Source: Pseudomonadota bacterium (GTDB lineage Bacteria; Pseudomonadota; Alphaproteobacteria; Rhizobiales; Rhizobiaceae). Taken from it: a DNA stretch of 9,505 bases. Position numbers and translations under genes: made by a program. The stretch is from NCBI GenBank assembly GCA_023435335.1, contig JAEYRU010000055.1:1-9505 (forward strand). The letters are read 5' to 3'. Of the stretch, positions 1 through 7,034 are shown piece after piece (the stretch's first letter is position 1; each line of letters opens with the position of its first letter). The notes below the pieces were generated by a model. It did no database searches. It was not told the DNA's origin and saw only the letters and a list, made by a program, of their open reading frames with translations.

Positions 1-36
1 CTAGATGTTGCGGCGTTGCAAGTTTCCGGAGCCCGC

Positions 37-939
37 ATGATCCGCCAATTCACCCGCCGTTCGCTGCTTGCCGTTGCCGCGCTGCTGCCGCTCTGCATGG
101 GTACTGGCGCCGCCGCGCAGGATAAGATGAAGGTGGTCACTACCTTCACCGTCATCGCCGACATCGCGCGCAATGTCGCGGGCGACGCCGCGGTGGTCGA
201 ATCGATCACAAGGCCGAACGCCGAGATCCACAACTACCAGCCGACGCCGGGTGACATGCTGCGCGCCCAGGACGCCGACCTGATCCTCTGGAACGGGCTC
301 AATCTCGAACAATGGTTCGAGCGCTTCTTCCGCAATCTGCGCGGCGTGCCCGGCGTCGTTGTGTCGGAAGGCATAGAGCCGATGGGCATCGCGGACGGCC
401 CATATCGGGGCAAGCCCAATCCGCACGCCTGGATGTCGCCTTCCGGCGCGAAGACCTACGTAGAAAACATCGCGCGCGCATTCGCAGAGCAGGATCCGGA
501 CAACGCTGCGACCTACGAGGCTAACGCCGCAGCCTATATCGCCGAGATCGATGCCGCCGTCGGGCCTATCCGCGAGGCGCTGGACTCCATTCCGGAGGAA
601 AGACGCTGGCTGGTCACCAGCGAGGGCGCTTTCTCGTATCTGGCTCGCGATTTCGGCATGCGCGAACTGTACCTCTGGCCGATCAACGCCGACGCGCAGG
701 GCACGCCCCAGCAGGTGCGGCGCGTGATCGACGCCGTGCGCAAGCACGCCATTCCCGCGGTCTTCAGCGAAAGCACGGTATCGCCCGACCCGGCAGAGCA
801 GGTGGCGCGCGAGACCGGCGCCAGGTACGGCGGCGTCCTCTACGTCGATTCGCTGTCGGACGCCGACGGTCCGGTGCCGACCTATCTCGACCTGCTCAAG
901 GTCACTAGCGAGACCATCGTGAAAGGCCTGACCGAATGA
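37..939 (+). CDS. sitA: Mn/Fe ABC transporter periplasmic metal-binding protein SitA
   Basis: This is the solute-binding protein of a cluster A-I (ZnuA/PsaA/SitA) metal importer. It captures Mn2+ and/or Fe2+ in the periplasm and delivers it to SitCD. The ATG at 37 is preferred because GGAG lies 5 bases upstream; an in-frame TTG at 16 is possible. The 300-residue product begins with a Sec signal peptide: RR at 7-8, a hydrophobic core at 9-20, and likely cleavage after Ala27. There is no lipobox, although Cys20 is present. Four putative metal ligands are visible: His65 (EIHNYQPTP), His130 (NPHAWMSP), Glu196 (TSEGAFSYLA) and Asp271 (LYVDSLS). Known family pattern: Glu at the third position, together with the lack of the His-rich loop of ZnuA, goes with Mn/Fe rather than Zn. 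The stop overlaps the sitB start by 4 bases. Only 36 bases of upstream DNA are in the window, so the promoter and any Mur, Fur or MntR operator are out of view. Confidence 0.93.
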   Translation: MIRQFTRRSLLAVAALLPLCMGTGAAAQDKMKVVTTFTVIADIARNVAGDAAVVESITRPNAEIHNYQPTPGDMLRAQDADLILWNGLNLEQWFERFFRNLRGVPGVVVSEGIEPMGIADGPYRGKPNPHAWMSPSGAKTYVENIARAFAEQDPDNAATYEANAAAYIAEIDAAVGPIREALDSIPEERRWLVTSEGAFSYLARDFGMRELYLWPINADAQGTPQQVRRVIDAVRKHAIPAVFSESTVSPDPAEQVARETGARYGGVLYVDSLSDADGPVPTYLDLLKVTSETIVKGLTE

Positions 940-1835
940 ATCTGGCGGCCAGCCTTTCCACGATCTCAGCCGGCGATTCCCACGGCGGCCTTGTCGTTTC
1001 GGACCTCGCTGTAACCTATCGAAACGGCACGACCGCCATCCGCGACATGAGTTTCGCTCTGCCCCGGGGCACGATAACCGCGCTGGTCGGCGTCAACGGA
1101 TCGGGCAAGTCCACCTTGTTCAAGGCGATCATGGGTTTCGTGCCCCTGGCGAAGGGCAGCGTGACCATCTTCGGCGAGCCGGCAGGGCGCGCGCTCAAGC
1201 GCAACATCGTCGCTTACGTGCCGCAGGCGGAGGAGGTCGACTGGAACTTCCCCGTACTGGTCGAGGACGTGGTCATGATGGGCCGCTACGGCCACATGAA
1301 TTTCCTGCGCATCCCCTCCGCCCGGGACCGGGAGATGGTGGACACCGCGCTGAAACGCGTCGGCATGGAGGCGTATCAAAAGCGACAGATCGGCGAACTT
1401 TCCGGCGGCCAGAAAAAGCGCGTATTCCTGGCGCGCGCACTGGCCCAGGAGGGACAGGTCATCCTGCTCGACGAGCCGTTCACCGGCGTCGACGTGAAGA
1501 CCGAGGAAGCCATCATCGGGTTGCTGATGGCGCTTCGCGACGAAGGCCGCGTCATGCTGGTTTCCACGCACAACCTCGGCTCTGTGCCGCGCTTCTGCGA
1601 CCGCGCCGTGCTGATCAACCGCACCGTGCTGGCGGCCGGTCCGACGGCGGAGGTATTCACCCACGACAATCTGCAGATGGCCTTCGGCGGCGTCCTGCGC
1701 CGTTATACGCTGGGCGGCGCCGACCTTCACGAGGATGAAGCAGACAAGCGCAGGCTCACCGTGCTCACCGACGACGAGCGTCCCTTCGTCATCTACGGGG
1801 ACCATGACGAAGATAGCGGGAGAGCCGGCAAATGA
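936..1835 (+). CDS. sitB: Mn/Fe ABC transporter ATP-binding protein SitB
   Basis: This is the cytoplasmic ATPase subunit that powers metal import through SitC and SitD. In the 299-residue product all ABC motifs are present in order: Walker A GVNGSGKST at 52-60, Q-loop Gln97 (VPQ), signature LSGGQ at 155-159, Walker B VILLDEP at 175-181 and the switch His212 (STHN). The N-terminal 20 residues precede the nucleotide-binding fold. After the fold ends near residue 260 there is a hydrophilic, acidic tail of about 40 residues (DLHEDEAD, TDDERP, DHDEDS), which could interact with metal or regulate the pump (inference). The ATG at 936 overlaps the sitA TGA (ATGA), and the gene ends in the same kind of overlap with sitC, which indicates translational coupling. 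The ATPase assignment is secure; the Mn/Fe specificity rests on SitA and gene order. Confidence 0.94.
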   Translation: MNLAASLSTISAGDSHGGLVVSDLAVTYRNGTTAIRDMSFALPRGTITALVGVNGSGKSTLFKAIMGFVPLAKGSVTIFGEPAGRALKRNIVAYVPQAEEVDWNFPVLVEDVVMMGRYGHMNFLRIPSARDREMVDTALKRVGMEAYQKRQIGELSGGQKKRVFLARALAQEGQVILLDEPFTGVDVKTEEAIIGLLMALRDEGRVMLVSTHNLGSVPRFCDRAVLINRTVLAAGPTAEVFTHDNLQMAFGGVLRRYTLGGADLHEDEADKRRLTVLTDDERPFVIYGDHDEDSGRAGK

Positions 1836-2689
1836 CCGTCCTGCTCGAGCCATTCGGCTACGGCTACATGGTCAACGCGATGTGGGTGTCGGCGCTGGTA
1901 GGCGGCGTGTGCGCCTTCCTGTCTGCATATCTCATGCTGAAGGGCTGGTCGCTGATCGGTGACGCGCTGAGCCACGCCATCGTGCCCGGCGTGGCCGGCG
2001 CCTATATGCTGGGACTGCCGTTCGCGCTCGGCGCCTTCATCTCCGGCGGGCTCGCCGCCGGCGCCATGCTCTTCCTCAACCAGCGCACCAGGCTGCGCGA
2101 GGACGCCATCATAGGGCTGATCTTCACCTCCTTCTTCGGGCTCGGCCTGTTCATGGTTTCGCTGAACCCGACCTCGGTGAACATCCAGACCATCGTGCTC
2201 GGCAACATCCTGGCCATCACGCCGGCCGACACGCTGCAGCTCGTGATTATCTCGGGCGTCACGCTTCTGATCATGGCGTTCAAGTGGAAGGACCTCATGG
2301 TCGCCTTCTTCGACGAAAACCATGCGCGTTCGATCGGCCTGAGGCCGGGGCTTCTGCGGGCGCTTTTCTTCACGCTGCTCGCTGCCTCGACGGTTGCCGC
2401 GCTGCAGACGGTCGGCGCGTTCCTCGTCATCGCCATGGTGGTGACGCCCGGCGCGACGGCCTACCTGCTCACCGACCGCTTCCCGCGGCTGATCCTGCTT
2501 TCCATCGCGATCGGCACGCTCACCAGCTTCTTCGGCGCCTACGCCAGCTACTTCATCGATGGCGCCACCGGGGGGATCATCGTGGTGGCGCAGACGCTGA
2601 TCTTCCTCGCGGCCTTCTTCCTCGCGCCCAAGCACGGGTTGCTTGCGGCAAGGAGGCGTGCCCGCGCCACGCTGGAGGCGGAAGCGTGA
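1832..2689 (+). CDS. sitC: Mn/Fe ABC transporter permease SitC
   Basis: This is an inner-membrane permease of the ABC-3 family (ZnuB/MntB/SitC) and forms half of the metal channel. The 285-residue product is very hydrophobic, with roughly eight membrane segments; the first spans about 14-36 and the last is near 255-275. The family segment GWSLIGDALSHAIVPG at 38-53 is present, and the cytoplasmic motif near KDLMVAFFDENHARSIGL is the region expected to dock on SitB. It is clearly paralogous to the next gene: the same GDAxSHA motif, the same FDxxHARxIGL loop and a similar GAxAxLxTxxF segment. The start ATG overlaps the sitB stop (ATGA), and the stop overlaps the GTG start of sitD. The C-terminus ends in a short Arg/Ala-rich cytosolic tail. 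Confidence 0.93.
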   Translation: MTVLLEPFGYGYMVNAMWVSALVGGVCAFLSAYLMLKGWSLIGDALSHAIVPGVAGAYMLGLPFALGAFISGGLAAGAMLFLNQRTRLREDAIIGLIFTSFFGLGLFMVSLNPTSVNIQTIVLGNILAITPADTLQLVIISGVTLLIMAFKWKDLMVAFFDENHARSIGLRPGLLRALFFTLLAASTVAALQTVGAFLVIAMVVTPGATAYLLTDRFPRLILLSIAIGTLTSFFGAYASYFIDGATGGIIVVAQTLIFLAAFFLAPKHGLLAARRRARATLEAEA

Positions 2690-3522
2690 TCGAAAACCTG
2701 CTCCTGCCCTTCGCATTCCCCTTCATGCAGCAGGCGATGATCATCGCCGTGCTCGCCGCCTTGCCAATGGGGTTGCTGTCCCCGTTCCTGGTGCTCAAGG
2801 GCTGGTCGCTGATGGGTGACGCCATTAGCCATGCTGTGCTGCCGGGTATCGTGCTCGCCTACATCTTTGGCGCGCCCCTGGCGTTCGGGGCATTCGCCGC
2901 CGGCATGTTCTGCGCGCTGTCGGTCGGCTATCTCAAGGAAAACAGCCGCATCAAGGAAGACACGGTGATGGGCGTGGTCTTCTCCGGAATGTTCGCTGCC
3001 GGCTTCGTGATGTACATAGCGATCTCCACCGACGTCCATCTCGATCACATCCTCTTCGGCGACATGCTCGGCTCCACATGGACCGACATCGCCGAGAGCG
3101 CGGCGATCGCCGCGATCGTGGTCGGGCTGGTCGGGCTGATGCGCCGCGACCTCATGGTGCAGGCCTTCGACGCGCAGCACGCGCGCGCCATCGGATTGCC
3201 GGTAAGGCTGTTGCATTACGGCCTGCTGGCGCTGCTGTCGCTCACCATAGTGGGCGCGCTCAAGGCGGTCGGCATTATCCTCGCCATCGCCATGCTGATC
3301 GCGCCCGGCGCTATCGCCTTCCTCGTCACGCGCCATTTCGAGCGCATGCTGGTCGTCTCGATGGCCATAGCGATAGGCTCGTCGCTCGCCGGTGTCTACG
3401 CCAGCTTCTTCCTCGATTCGGCGCCGGCGCCGACCATCGTGCTTCTGATGACGATCCAGTTCATCGCCGCATTCGCGTGGCTGCAATGGCGTGCCCGGTC
3501 CGCGGCGGCCTCCGCGAGTTAA
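2686..3522 (+). CDS. sitD: Mn/Fe ABC transporter permease SitD
   Basis: This is the second ABC-3 family permease, probably pairing with SitC as a heterodimeric channel. The reading frame is open for about 400 bases further upstream, but that part lies inside sitC and does not look like protein of this family. The GTG at 2686 is chosen as start because it overlaps the sitC TGA in a GTGA junction, matching the two ATGA junctions before it, and because homology begins there (residues VIENLLLPFAFPF). This gives 278 residues. The motif GDAISHAVLPG is at 44-54, and the loop RRDLMVQAFDAQHARAIGL is the likely contact with SitB. Two permease genes distinguish Sit/Yfe-type systems from the single-permease Mnt/Znu systems. 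The gene ends at TAA and is followed by 74 non-coding bases, so it is the last gene of the operon. Confidence 0.92.
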   Translation: MIENLLLPFAFPFMQQAMIIAVLAALPMGLLSPFLVLKGWSLMGDAISHAVLPGIVLAYIFGAPLAFGAFAAGMFCALSVGYLKENSRIKEDTVMGVVFSGMFAAGFVMYIAISTDVHLDHILFGDMLGSTWTDIAESAAIAAIVVGLVGLMRRDLMVQAFDAQHARAIGLPVRLLHYGLLALLSLTIVGALKAVGIILAIAMLIAPGAIAFLVTRHFERMLVVSMAIAIGSSLAGVYASFFLDSAPAPTIVLLMTIQFIAAFAWLQWRARSAAASAS

Positions 3523-3534
3523 ACCTGCGTGTCA

Positions 3535-3562
3535 TTGACGCGCCGCGTGCAGGGCATAAAAG
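3535..3562 (+). promoter_or_regulatory. Candidate sigma70-type promoter for the AcuI/YhdH gene
   Basis: In the 74-base gap after sitD there is TTGACG (3535-3540, 5 of 6 to the -35 consensus), then 16 bases, then TAAAAG (3557-3562, 4 of 6 to the -10 consensus). It would start transcription near 3569, leaving a leader of about 28 bases containing AGGGAG at 3587-3592. The position supports independent expression of the oxidoreductase, but short AT-rich matches occur by chance. Confidence 0.4.
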
Positions 3563-3596
3563 GTCCTCCTGACGAAATCGAACGGCAGGGAGCGAG

Positions 3597-4586
3597 ATGA
3601 CCGACACCTTCAAGGCGATCCTGATCACGCAGAACGACGACAAGTCGCAATCGGTCGCCGAGGTCGATTTGACCGAAGCGGAGCTGATGGAAGGCAATGT
3701 CACGGTTGCCGTGGAGGCCACCACGCTCAACTACAAGGATGGATTGGCGATCACCGGCAAGGCGCCGGTCGTGCGGCGCTTCCCGATGATTCCGGGCATC
3801 GACTTCGCGGGCACCGTTCTCTCCTCCGGCCATCCGGACTGGCATCCCGGCGACAAGGTGATCCTCAACGGCTGGGGCGTGGGGGAAACCCATTACGGCG
3901 CCTATGCGGGCCGTGCGCGGGTCAATGGCGACTGGCTGGTGCCGCTGCCCGCCGATCTGACGCCTTCGCAGGCGATGGCGGTCGGCACCGCCGGCTACAC
4001 CGCAATGCTCTGCGTCATGGCGCTGGAGCGCCACGGCATCGCGCCGGAACGCGGCCCCGTCATCGTCACCGGCGCCGCGGGCGGGGTGGGATCGGTGGCC
4101 GTGGCCGTTCTCTCCAAGCTCGGTTACCATGTCATCGCATCCACCGGCCGCGCCTCCGAGGAAGGCTACCTCAAGGGACTTGGAGCCAGCGAAATCATCG
4201 ATCGCCGCGAGCTTTCCGAGCCCGGCAAGCCGCTCGGCAAGGAGCGCTGGGCGGGCGGTATCGACGCAGTCGGCAGCCATACGCTGGCGAATGTGCTTGC
4301 CCAGACCCGGTATGGCGGCGCCGTCGCCGCGTGCGGCCTGGCGCAGGGCCGGGATCTTCCCACGACCGTCGCCCCCTTCATCCTGCGTGGCGTTTCCCTG
4401 CTCGGCATAGACTCGGTCATGGCTCCCAAGGCCCTGCGGCTTGAAGCCTGGCGTCGCATCGTCACCGACCTCGACCACGGCAAGCTCGCCGCACTCACCA
4501 CGACGATACCTTTCTCGGGCGTGATGAACGCGGCCGCGGACATCGTGGAGGGCAAGGTGCGCGGGCGGATCGTCGTGGAAATGTAG
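3597..4586 (+). CDS. acuI: YhdH/AcuI-family NADPH-dependent oxidoreductase (probable acryloyl-CoA reductase)
   Basis: This is a zinc-free medium-chain dehydrogenase/reductase of the YhdH/AcuI branch. Characterised AcuI enzymes reduce acryloyl-CoA to propionyl-CoA with NADPH, detoxifying acrylate in the cytosol. The 329-residue length is typical. Visible features are the N-terminal catalytic fold with TLNYKDGLA at 43-51 and FPMIPGIDFAG at 62-72, the Rossmann glycine motif AAGGVGSVA at 160-168, and the subfamily stretch GVSLLGIDSV at 265-274. The Cys/His ligands of zinc alcohol dehydrogenases are missing, as expected. The start is well set: AGGGAG lies 4 bases before ATG. No DMSP lyase, acrylate-CoA ligase or other acrylate gene is nearby, so the physiological substrate is inferred from the family only; the safer name is MDR-family oxidoreductase. 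It appears to be a single-gene unit between the sit operon and the sensor kinase. Confidence 0.85.
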   Translation: MTDTFKAILITQNDDKSQSVAEVDLTEAELMEGNVTVAVEATTLNYKDGLAITGKAPVVRRFPMIPGIDFAGTVLSSGHPDWHPGDKVILNGWGVGETHYGAYAGRARVNGDWLVPLPADLTPSQAMAVGTAGYTAMLCVMALERHGIAPERGPVIVTGAAGGVGSVAVAVLSKLGYHVIASTGRASEEGYLKGLGASEIIDRRELSEPGKPLGKERWAGGIDAVGSHTLANVLAQTRYGGAVAACGLAQGRDLPTTVAPFILRGVSLLGIDSVMAPKALRLEAWRRIVTDLDHGKLAALTTTIPFSGVMNAAADIVEGKVRGRIVVEM

Positions 4587-4606
4587 ACGGAAGCCGGATT
4601 CCGGTG

Positions 4607-4626
4607 ACCGCTAAAATTTGAGCGGT
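4607..4626. promoter_or_regulatory. 20-base near-perfect palindrome, candidate operator or hairpin
   Basis: Arms ACCGCT (4607-4612) and AGCGGT (4621-4626) are exact reverse complements flanking AAAATTTG. Nine of the ten base pairs of the whole 20-base element match; only 4613/4620 fails. It begins 21 bases after the oxidoreductase stop and ends 31 bases before the kinase ATG, and it overlaps the candidate -35 of the kinase. A GC-armed, AT-centred palindrome suits a dimeric DNA-binding protein. As RNA it would form a 6-bp stem, but no T-run follows, so a classical intrinsic terminator is less likely. A smaller odd palindrome (CCGGA-T-TCCGG) lies just upstream at 4594-4604. Confidence 0.4.
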
Positions 4627-4646
4627 AGCTCCAAAGCTTCCCTAAT
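4618..4646 (+). promoter_or_regulatory. Candidate promoter of the hybrid kinase gene
   Basis: TTGAGC (4618-4623, 4 of 6) is followed 17 bases later by CCTAAT (4641-4646, 4 of 6). Predicted initiation near 4653 would leave a leader of only about 5 bases before the ATG at 4658. This would explain the lack of a Shine-Dalgarno sequence there. The -35 lies inside the palindrome at 4607-4626. Match quality is modest. Confidence 0.3.
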
Positions 4647-4657
4647 CGGTGCCGCCT

Positions 4658-6964
4658 ATGCTCTCCGGCATGTTGGCGGAACGGGATCTCGACCTCCTGG
4701 AGGAAGTGGCGGTGGTGACCGCGCGCGCGGCGCCGGCCGCGCCGCGGTCGGCCACGATCACTGCCGTGCCGACCTACGAGGATGAAACCTGGCTGCGGCG
4801 TGTGCAGTTCGCCCTCGACGCCTTTGTCGCCGTGGCCATCCTGATGCTGGCGACCATCACCGCCGCTTACGGCGCTTTCTGGGTGGCGTTTGCCCTGATC
4901 GCGGTCGGCGGACTCTCCATTTTCGGCGCCATCTGGACCCGGCGCACGGCGCGTCTTTCCGCTGCCAGGCGCCATGAGGCCTATCTCGTCGCCCGTCAGG
5001 AGGCCGAGCGCCTTTCGGACCGCATGTGGGAGCTGCGCGAAAGCGAGGAACGGTTCCGCGGGCTGGTTGACGCTCTCGGCGACGTGGTCGTGCATCGCGA
5101 CCGTGACGGGCGCGTCGTGTACGCCAACGGGGTGTTTGCCGACCTGCTTGGCCGCAACGAGGATGAGCTCAAGGGACATACGCTCGCCGAACTCGGCATC
5201 GAGATCGATGTGGTGCCCGATAGCGCTTTCGCCGGCGGTGAATGCCTGAGCTCAACCGATGTGCCGATACGGACTGCCGGCGTCACGCGCTGGTATTCCT
5301 GGATCGAGCTGTCGGTGCGCGACGAGACGACCGGCATGATTTCCCACCGGGCGATCGCCCGCGATATCACCGACCGCAAGCTCGCGGAGGTCGCGCTGGT
5401 GAGGGCCAGGGAGCGGGCCGAGAATGCCAGCAAGTCCAAGTCGCGGTTCCTTGCCACGGTCAGCCATGAAATCCGTACGCCGATGAACGGAATCATCGGC
5501 ATGGCGAAGCTGCTGACCGGCACCAGGCTTACGCCGGAACAGACGACGTATCTCGGCGCGATCACCACCTCCGCCAGCGCCTTGCTGGCGCTGATCGAGG
5601 ACATTCTCGACTTCTCCAAGATCGAGGCCGGCAAGTTCGAACTCGAGCCGCAGCAGACATCGCCGCGCGAACTCGTCGAGCACGTGGTAGAGCTCATGGC
5701 CCCGCGCGCATTTGCACGAAACATCGGGCTGGGCTGCCACATCGCGCCGGACGTGCCGGAAACGGCCGTATTCGATCCCGGCCGGTTGCGCCAGGTTCTG
5801 CTCAATCTGGTCGGCAATGCCATCAAGTTCACCGAGGCAGGCGGCGTGCTCGTCGATGTCGGGACCACCGGCAGCGAGGAGAGCCGCAGCCTTCGCATCT
5901 CGGTGAGCGACACCGGGGCCGGATTTGCTCCGGCCGACAGGGAGCGCATCTTCCAGGAATTCGAGCAGGCCGAGGGCGGGCGTACGCGCCGGCATGGAGG
6001 GGCCGGGCTCGGCCTGGCGATCTCCCGCCGCATCGTGGAGGCGATGAACGGGACGATAGCCGTCGAGAGCGAGCCGGGAAGCGGCACCACCTTCGCCGTG
6101 TCGATACCGCTCGTGGGAGCCACAGGCGCAACGTTCCTTTCCGTGAACACGCTGGTCGGGATGCGCATGCTCATCCTGTCGCGCAACGGGATGGAAGCGG
6201 AAGCAATCTCCCGCACCATTGTGTCGCACGGCGGTTCCGCCGAGACCGCCGCTACCGTGGAAGAGGCCCTGCTGCAGGGGCGCAAAGGCACGAAACCGTT
6301 CGACGTCCTGCTGGTGGATGCCGGCATCGAGACCGCCGACGCCGCCGTGTTGAAGGGCTTGCGGGCAGGGGGCTTCGCACAGGCCGAGGCGATCACGCTG
6401 GTCGCGCCCGGTGACCGGGCCAAGCTGCAGAAGCTGCGCACCGGCGGCTATACCTCCTACCTCCCGCGGCCGGCCCGCGGCGAAACCCTGCTCAAGCTCC
6501 TGATTTCGGGCAAGACCGTCGATTCCGCGCCGGAGGCGCGCGGCGGCACGGCCGCCCGGCCGGCGAGCGCCGTTCGCGGCGGCAGCCTTTCCGTTCTCAT
6601 CGCCGAGGACAACGAGATCAACGCGTTGCTCGCCCGGGCGGCACTCTCGAAGGCCGGTCATGAGGTGCATGTGGTGGGCAACGGGCGCGCGGCCGTGGAC
6701 GCGCTGACGGCCCCGGCGCATCGCTACGACGTGGTCCTGATGGACCTGCACATGCCGCTCATGGACGGGCTCGAGGCGATCGCGCGGGTTCGCAGGTATG
6801 AAACCGAGCGCGGCCTGCCGCCCGTGCCGCTTCTGGTGCTCTCGGCAGACGGCCAGGAGGACACGCGCCAGACGGTGCTCACCCACGGCGCCAGCGGCTT
6901 CCTCTCCAAGCCGCTCGACCCCGCGGCGCTGATTCTCGCCGTCGAGGACCAGGCGGCGGCATAG
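4658..6964 (+). CDS. Membrane-anchored PAS hybrid sensor histidine kinase with two receiver domains
   Basis: This is a cytoplasm-facing hybrid kinase that should autophosphorylate and pass phosphate to its own receiver; signal and output are unknown. Numbered from ATG 4658 (768 residues): an Ala/Pro-rich N-terminus; two membrane segments at about 51-93 with almost no periplasmic loop; a linker helix at 95-130; a PAS domain at about 131-243 (ending ARDITDRK); HisKA with the phospho-His in SHEIRTPMNG (His270); HATPase motifs N383/N387, DTGAGF 418-423, the F-box near 432-436 and GGAGLGLAI 447-455. Receiver 1 (about 502-620) is degenerate. Receiver 2 (about 644-765) is intact: E650/D651, phosphoacceptor D696 in VLMDLHMP, S729, K751. 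The start is uncertain: GTG 4649, ATG 4658 and ATG 4670 lack a clear ribosome site, while GGAGG at 4699-4703 precedes GTG 4712/4715. No partner regulator or phosphotransferase is adjacent. Confidence 0.88.
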   Translation: MLSGMLAERDLDLLEEVAVVTARAAPAAPRSATITAVPTYEDETWLRRVQFALDAFVAVAILMLATITAAYGAFWVAFALIAVGGLSIFGAIWTRRTARLSAARRHEAYLVARQEAERLSDRMWELRESEERFRGLVDALGDVVVHRDRDGRVVYANGVFADLLGRNEDELKGHTLAELGIEIDVVPDSAFAGGECLSSTDVPIRTAGVTRWYSWIELSVRDETTGMISHRAIARDITDRKLAEVALVRARERAENASKSKSRFLATVSHEIRTPMNGIIGMAKLLTGTRLTPEQTTYLGAITTSASALLALIEDILDFSKIEAGKFELEPQQTSPRELVEHVVELMAPRAFARNIGLGCHIAPDVPETAVFDPGRLRQVLLNLVGNAIKFTEAGGVLVDVGTTGSEESRSLRISVSDTGAGFAPADRERIFQEFEQAEGGRTRRHGGAGLGLAISRRIVEAMNGTIAVESEPGSGTTFAVSIPLVGATGATFLSVNTLVGMRMLILSRNGMEAEAISRTIVSHGGSAETAATVEEALLQGRKGTKPFDVLLVDAGIETADAAVLKGLRAGGFAQAEAITLVAPGDRAKLQKLRTGGYTSYLPRPARGETLLKLLISGKTVDSAPEARGGTAARPASAVRGGSLSVLIAEDNEINALLARAALSKAGHEVHVVGNGRAAVDALTAPAHRYDVVLMDLHMPLMDGLEAIARVRRYETERGLPPVPLLVLSADGQEDTRQTVLTHGASGFLSKPLDPAALILAVEDQAAA

Positions 6965-6988
6965 GTCGCGCGGTCCCAGGTTTCTCCA

Positions 6989-7008
6989 CTTCGTCGGCCT
7001 TCACGAAG
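6989..7008 (+). terminator. Weak hairpin after the hybrid kinase
   Basis: CTTCGT (6989-6994) and ACGAAG (7003-7008) can pair as a 6-bp stem with an 8-base loop, 24 bases after the kinase stop. It is followed by CTTGTT rather than a proper T-run. It may contribute to 3'-end formation, but the stem is short and only half GC. Confidence 0.2.
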
Positions 7009-7034
7009 CTTGTTCGAGCGACACCCAGCCGCTA

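Noticed and set aside
1..36. GTTGC-GGC-GTTGC repeat and TTGCAA just upstream of sitA, considered as part of a Mur or Fur-type operator
   Set aside because: Rhizobial metal operators are longer inverted repeats; only 36 bases are visible and no palindrome is present, so it cannot be supported.
1..747. Long open frames on the opposite strand of sitA, and similar ones opposite sitB, sitC, sitD and the kinase
   Set aside because: They are Arg/His/Gly-rich shadow frames typical of GC-rich DNA and each lies opposite a gene with clear family motifs.
2284..2685. Long open frame upstream of the sitD start, which could suggest a 412-residue protein or a second gene overlapping sitC
   Set aside because: The stretch is rich in Arg, Ala and His with no membrane character and lies wholly inside sitC; the GTGA junction at 2686 explains the true start.
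4719..4752. Alternating CG-rich tract at the start of the kinase gene, considered as a Z-DNA or repeat element
   Set aside because: It simply encodes an Ala/Pro/Arg-rich N-terminus and has no regular repeat unit.
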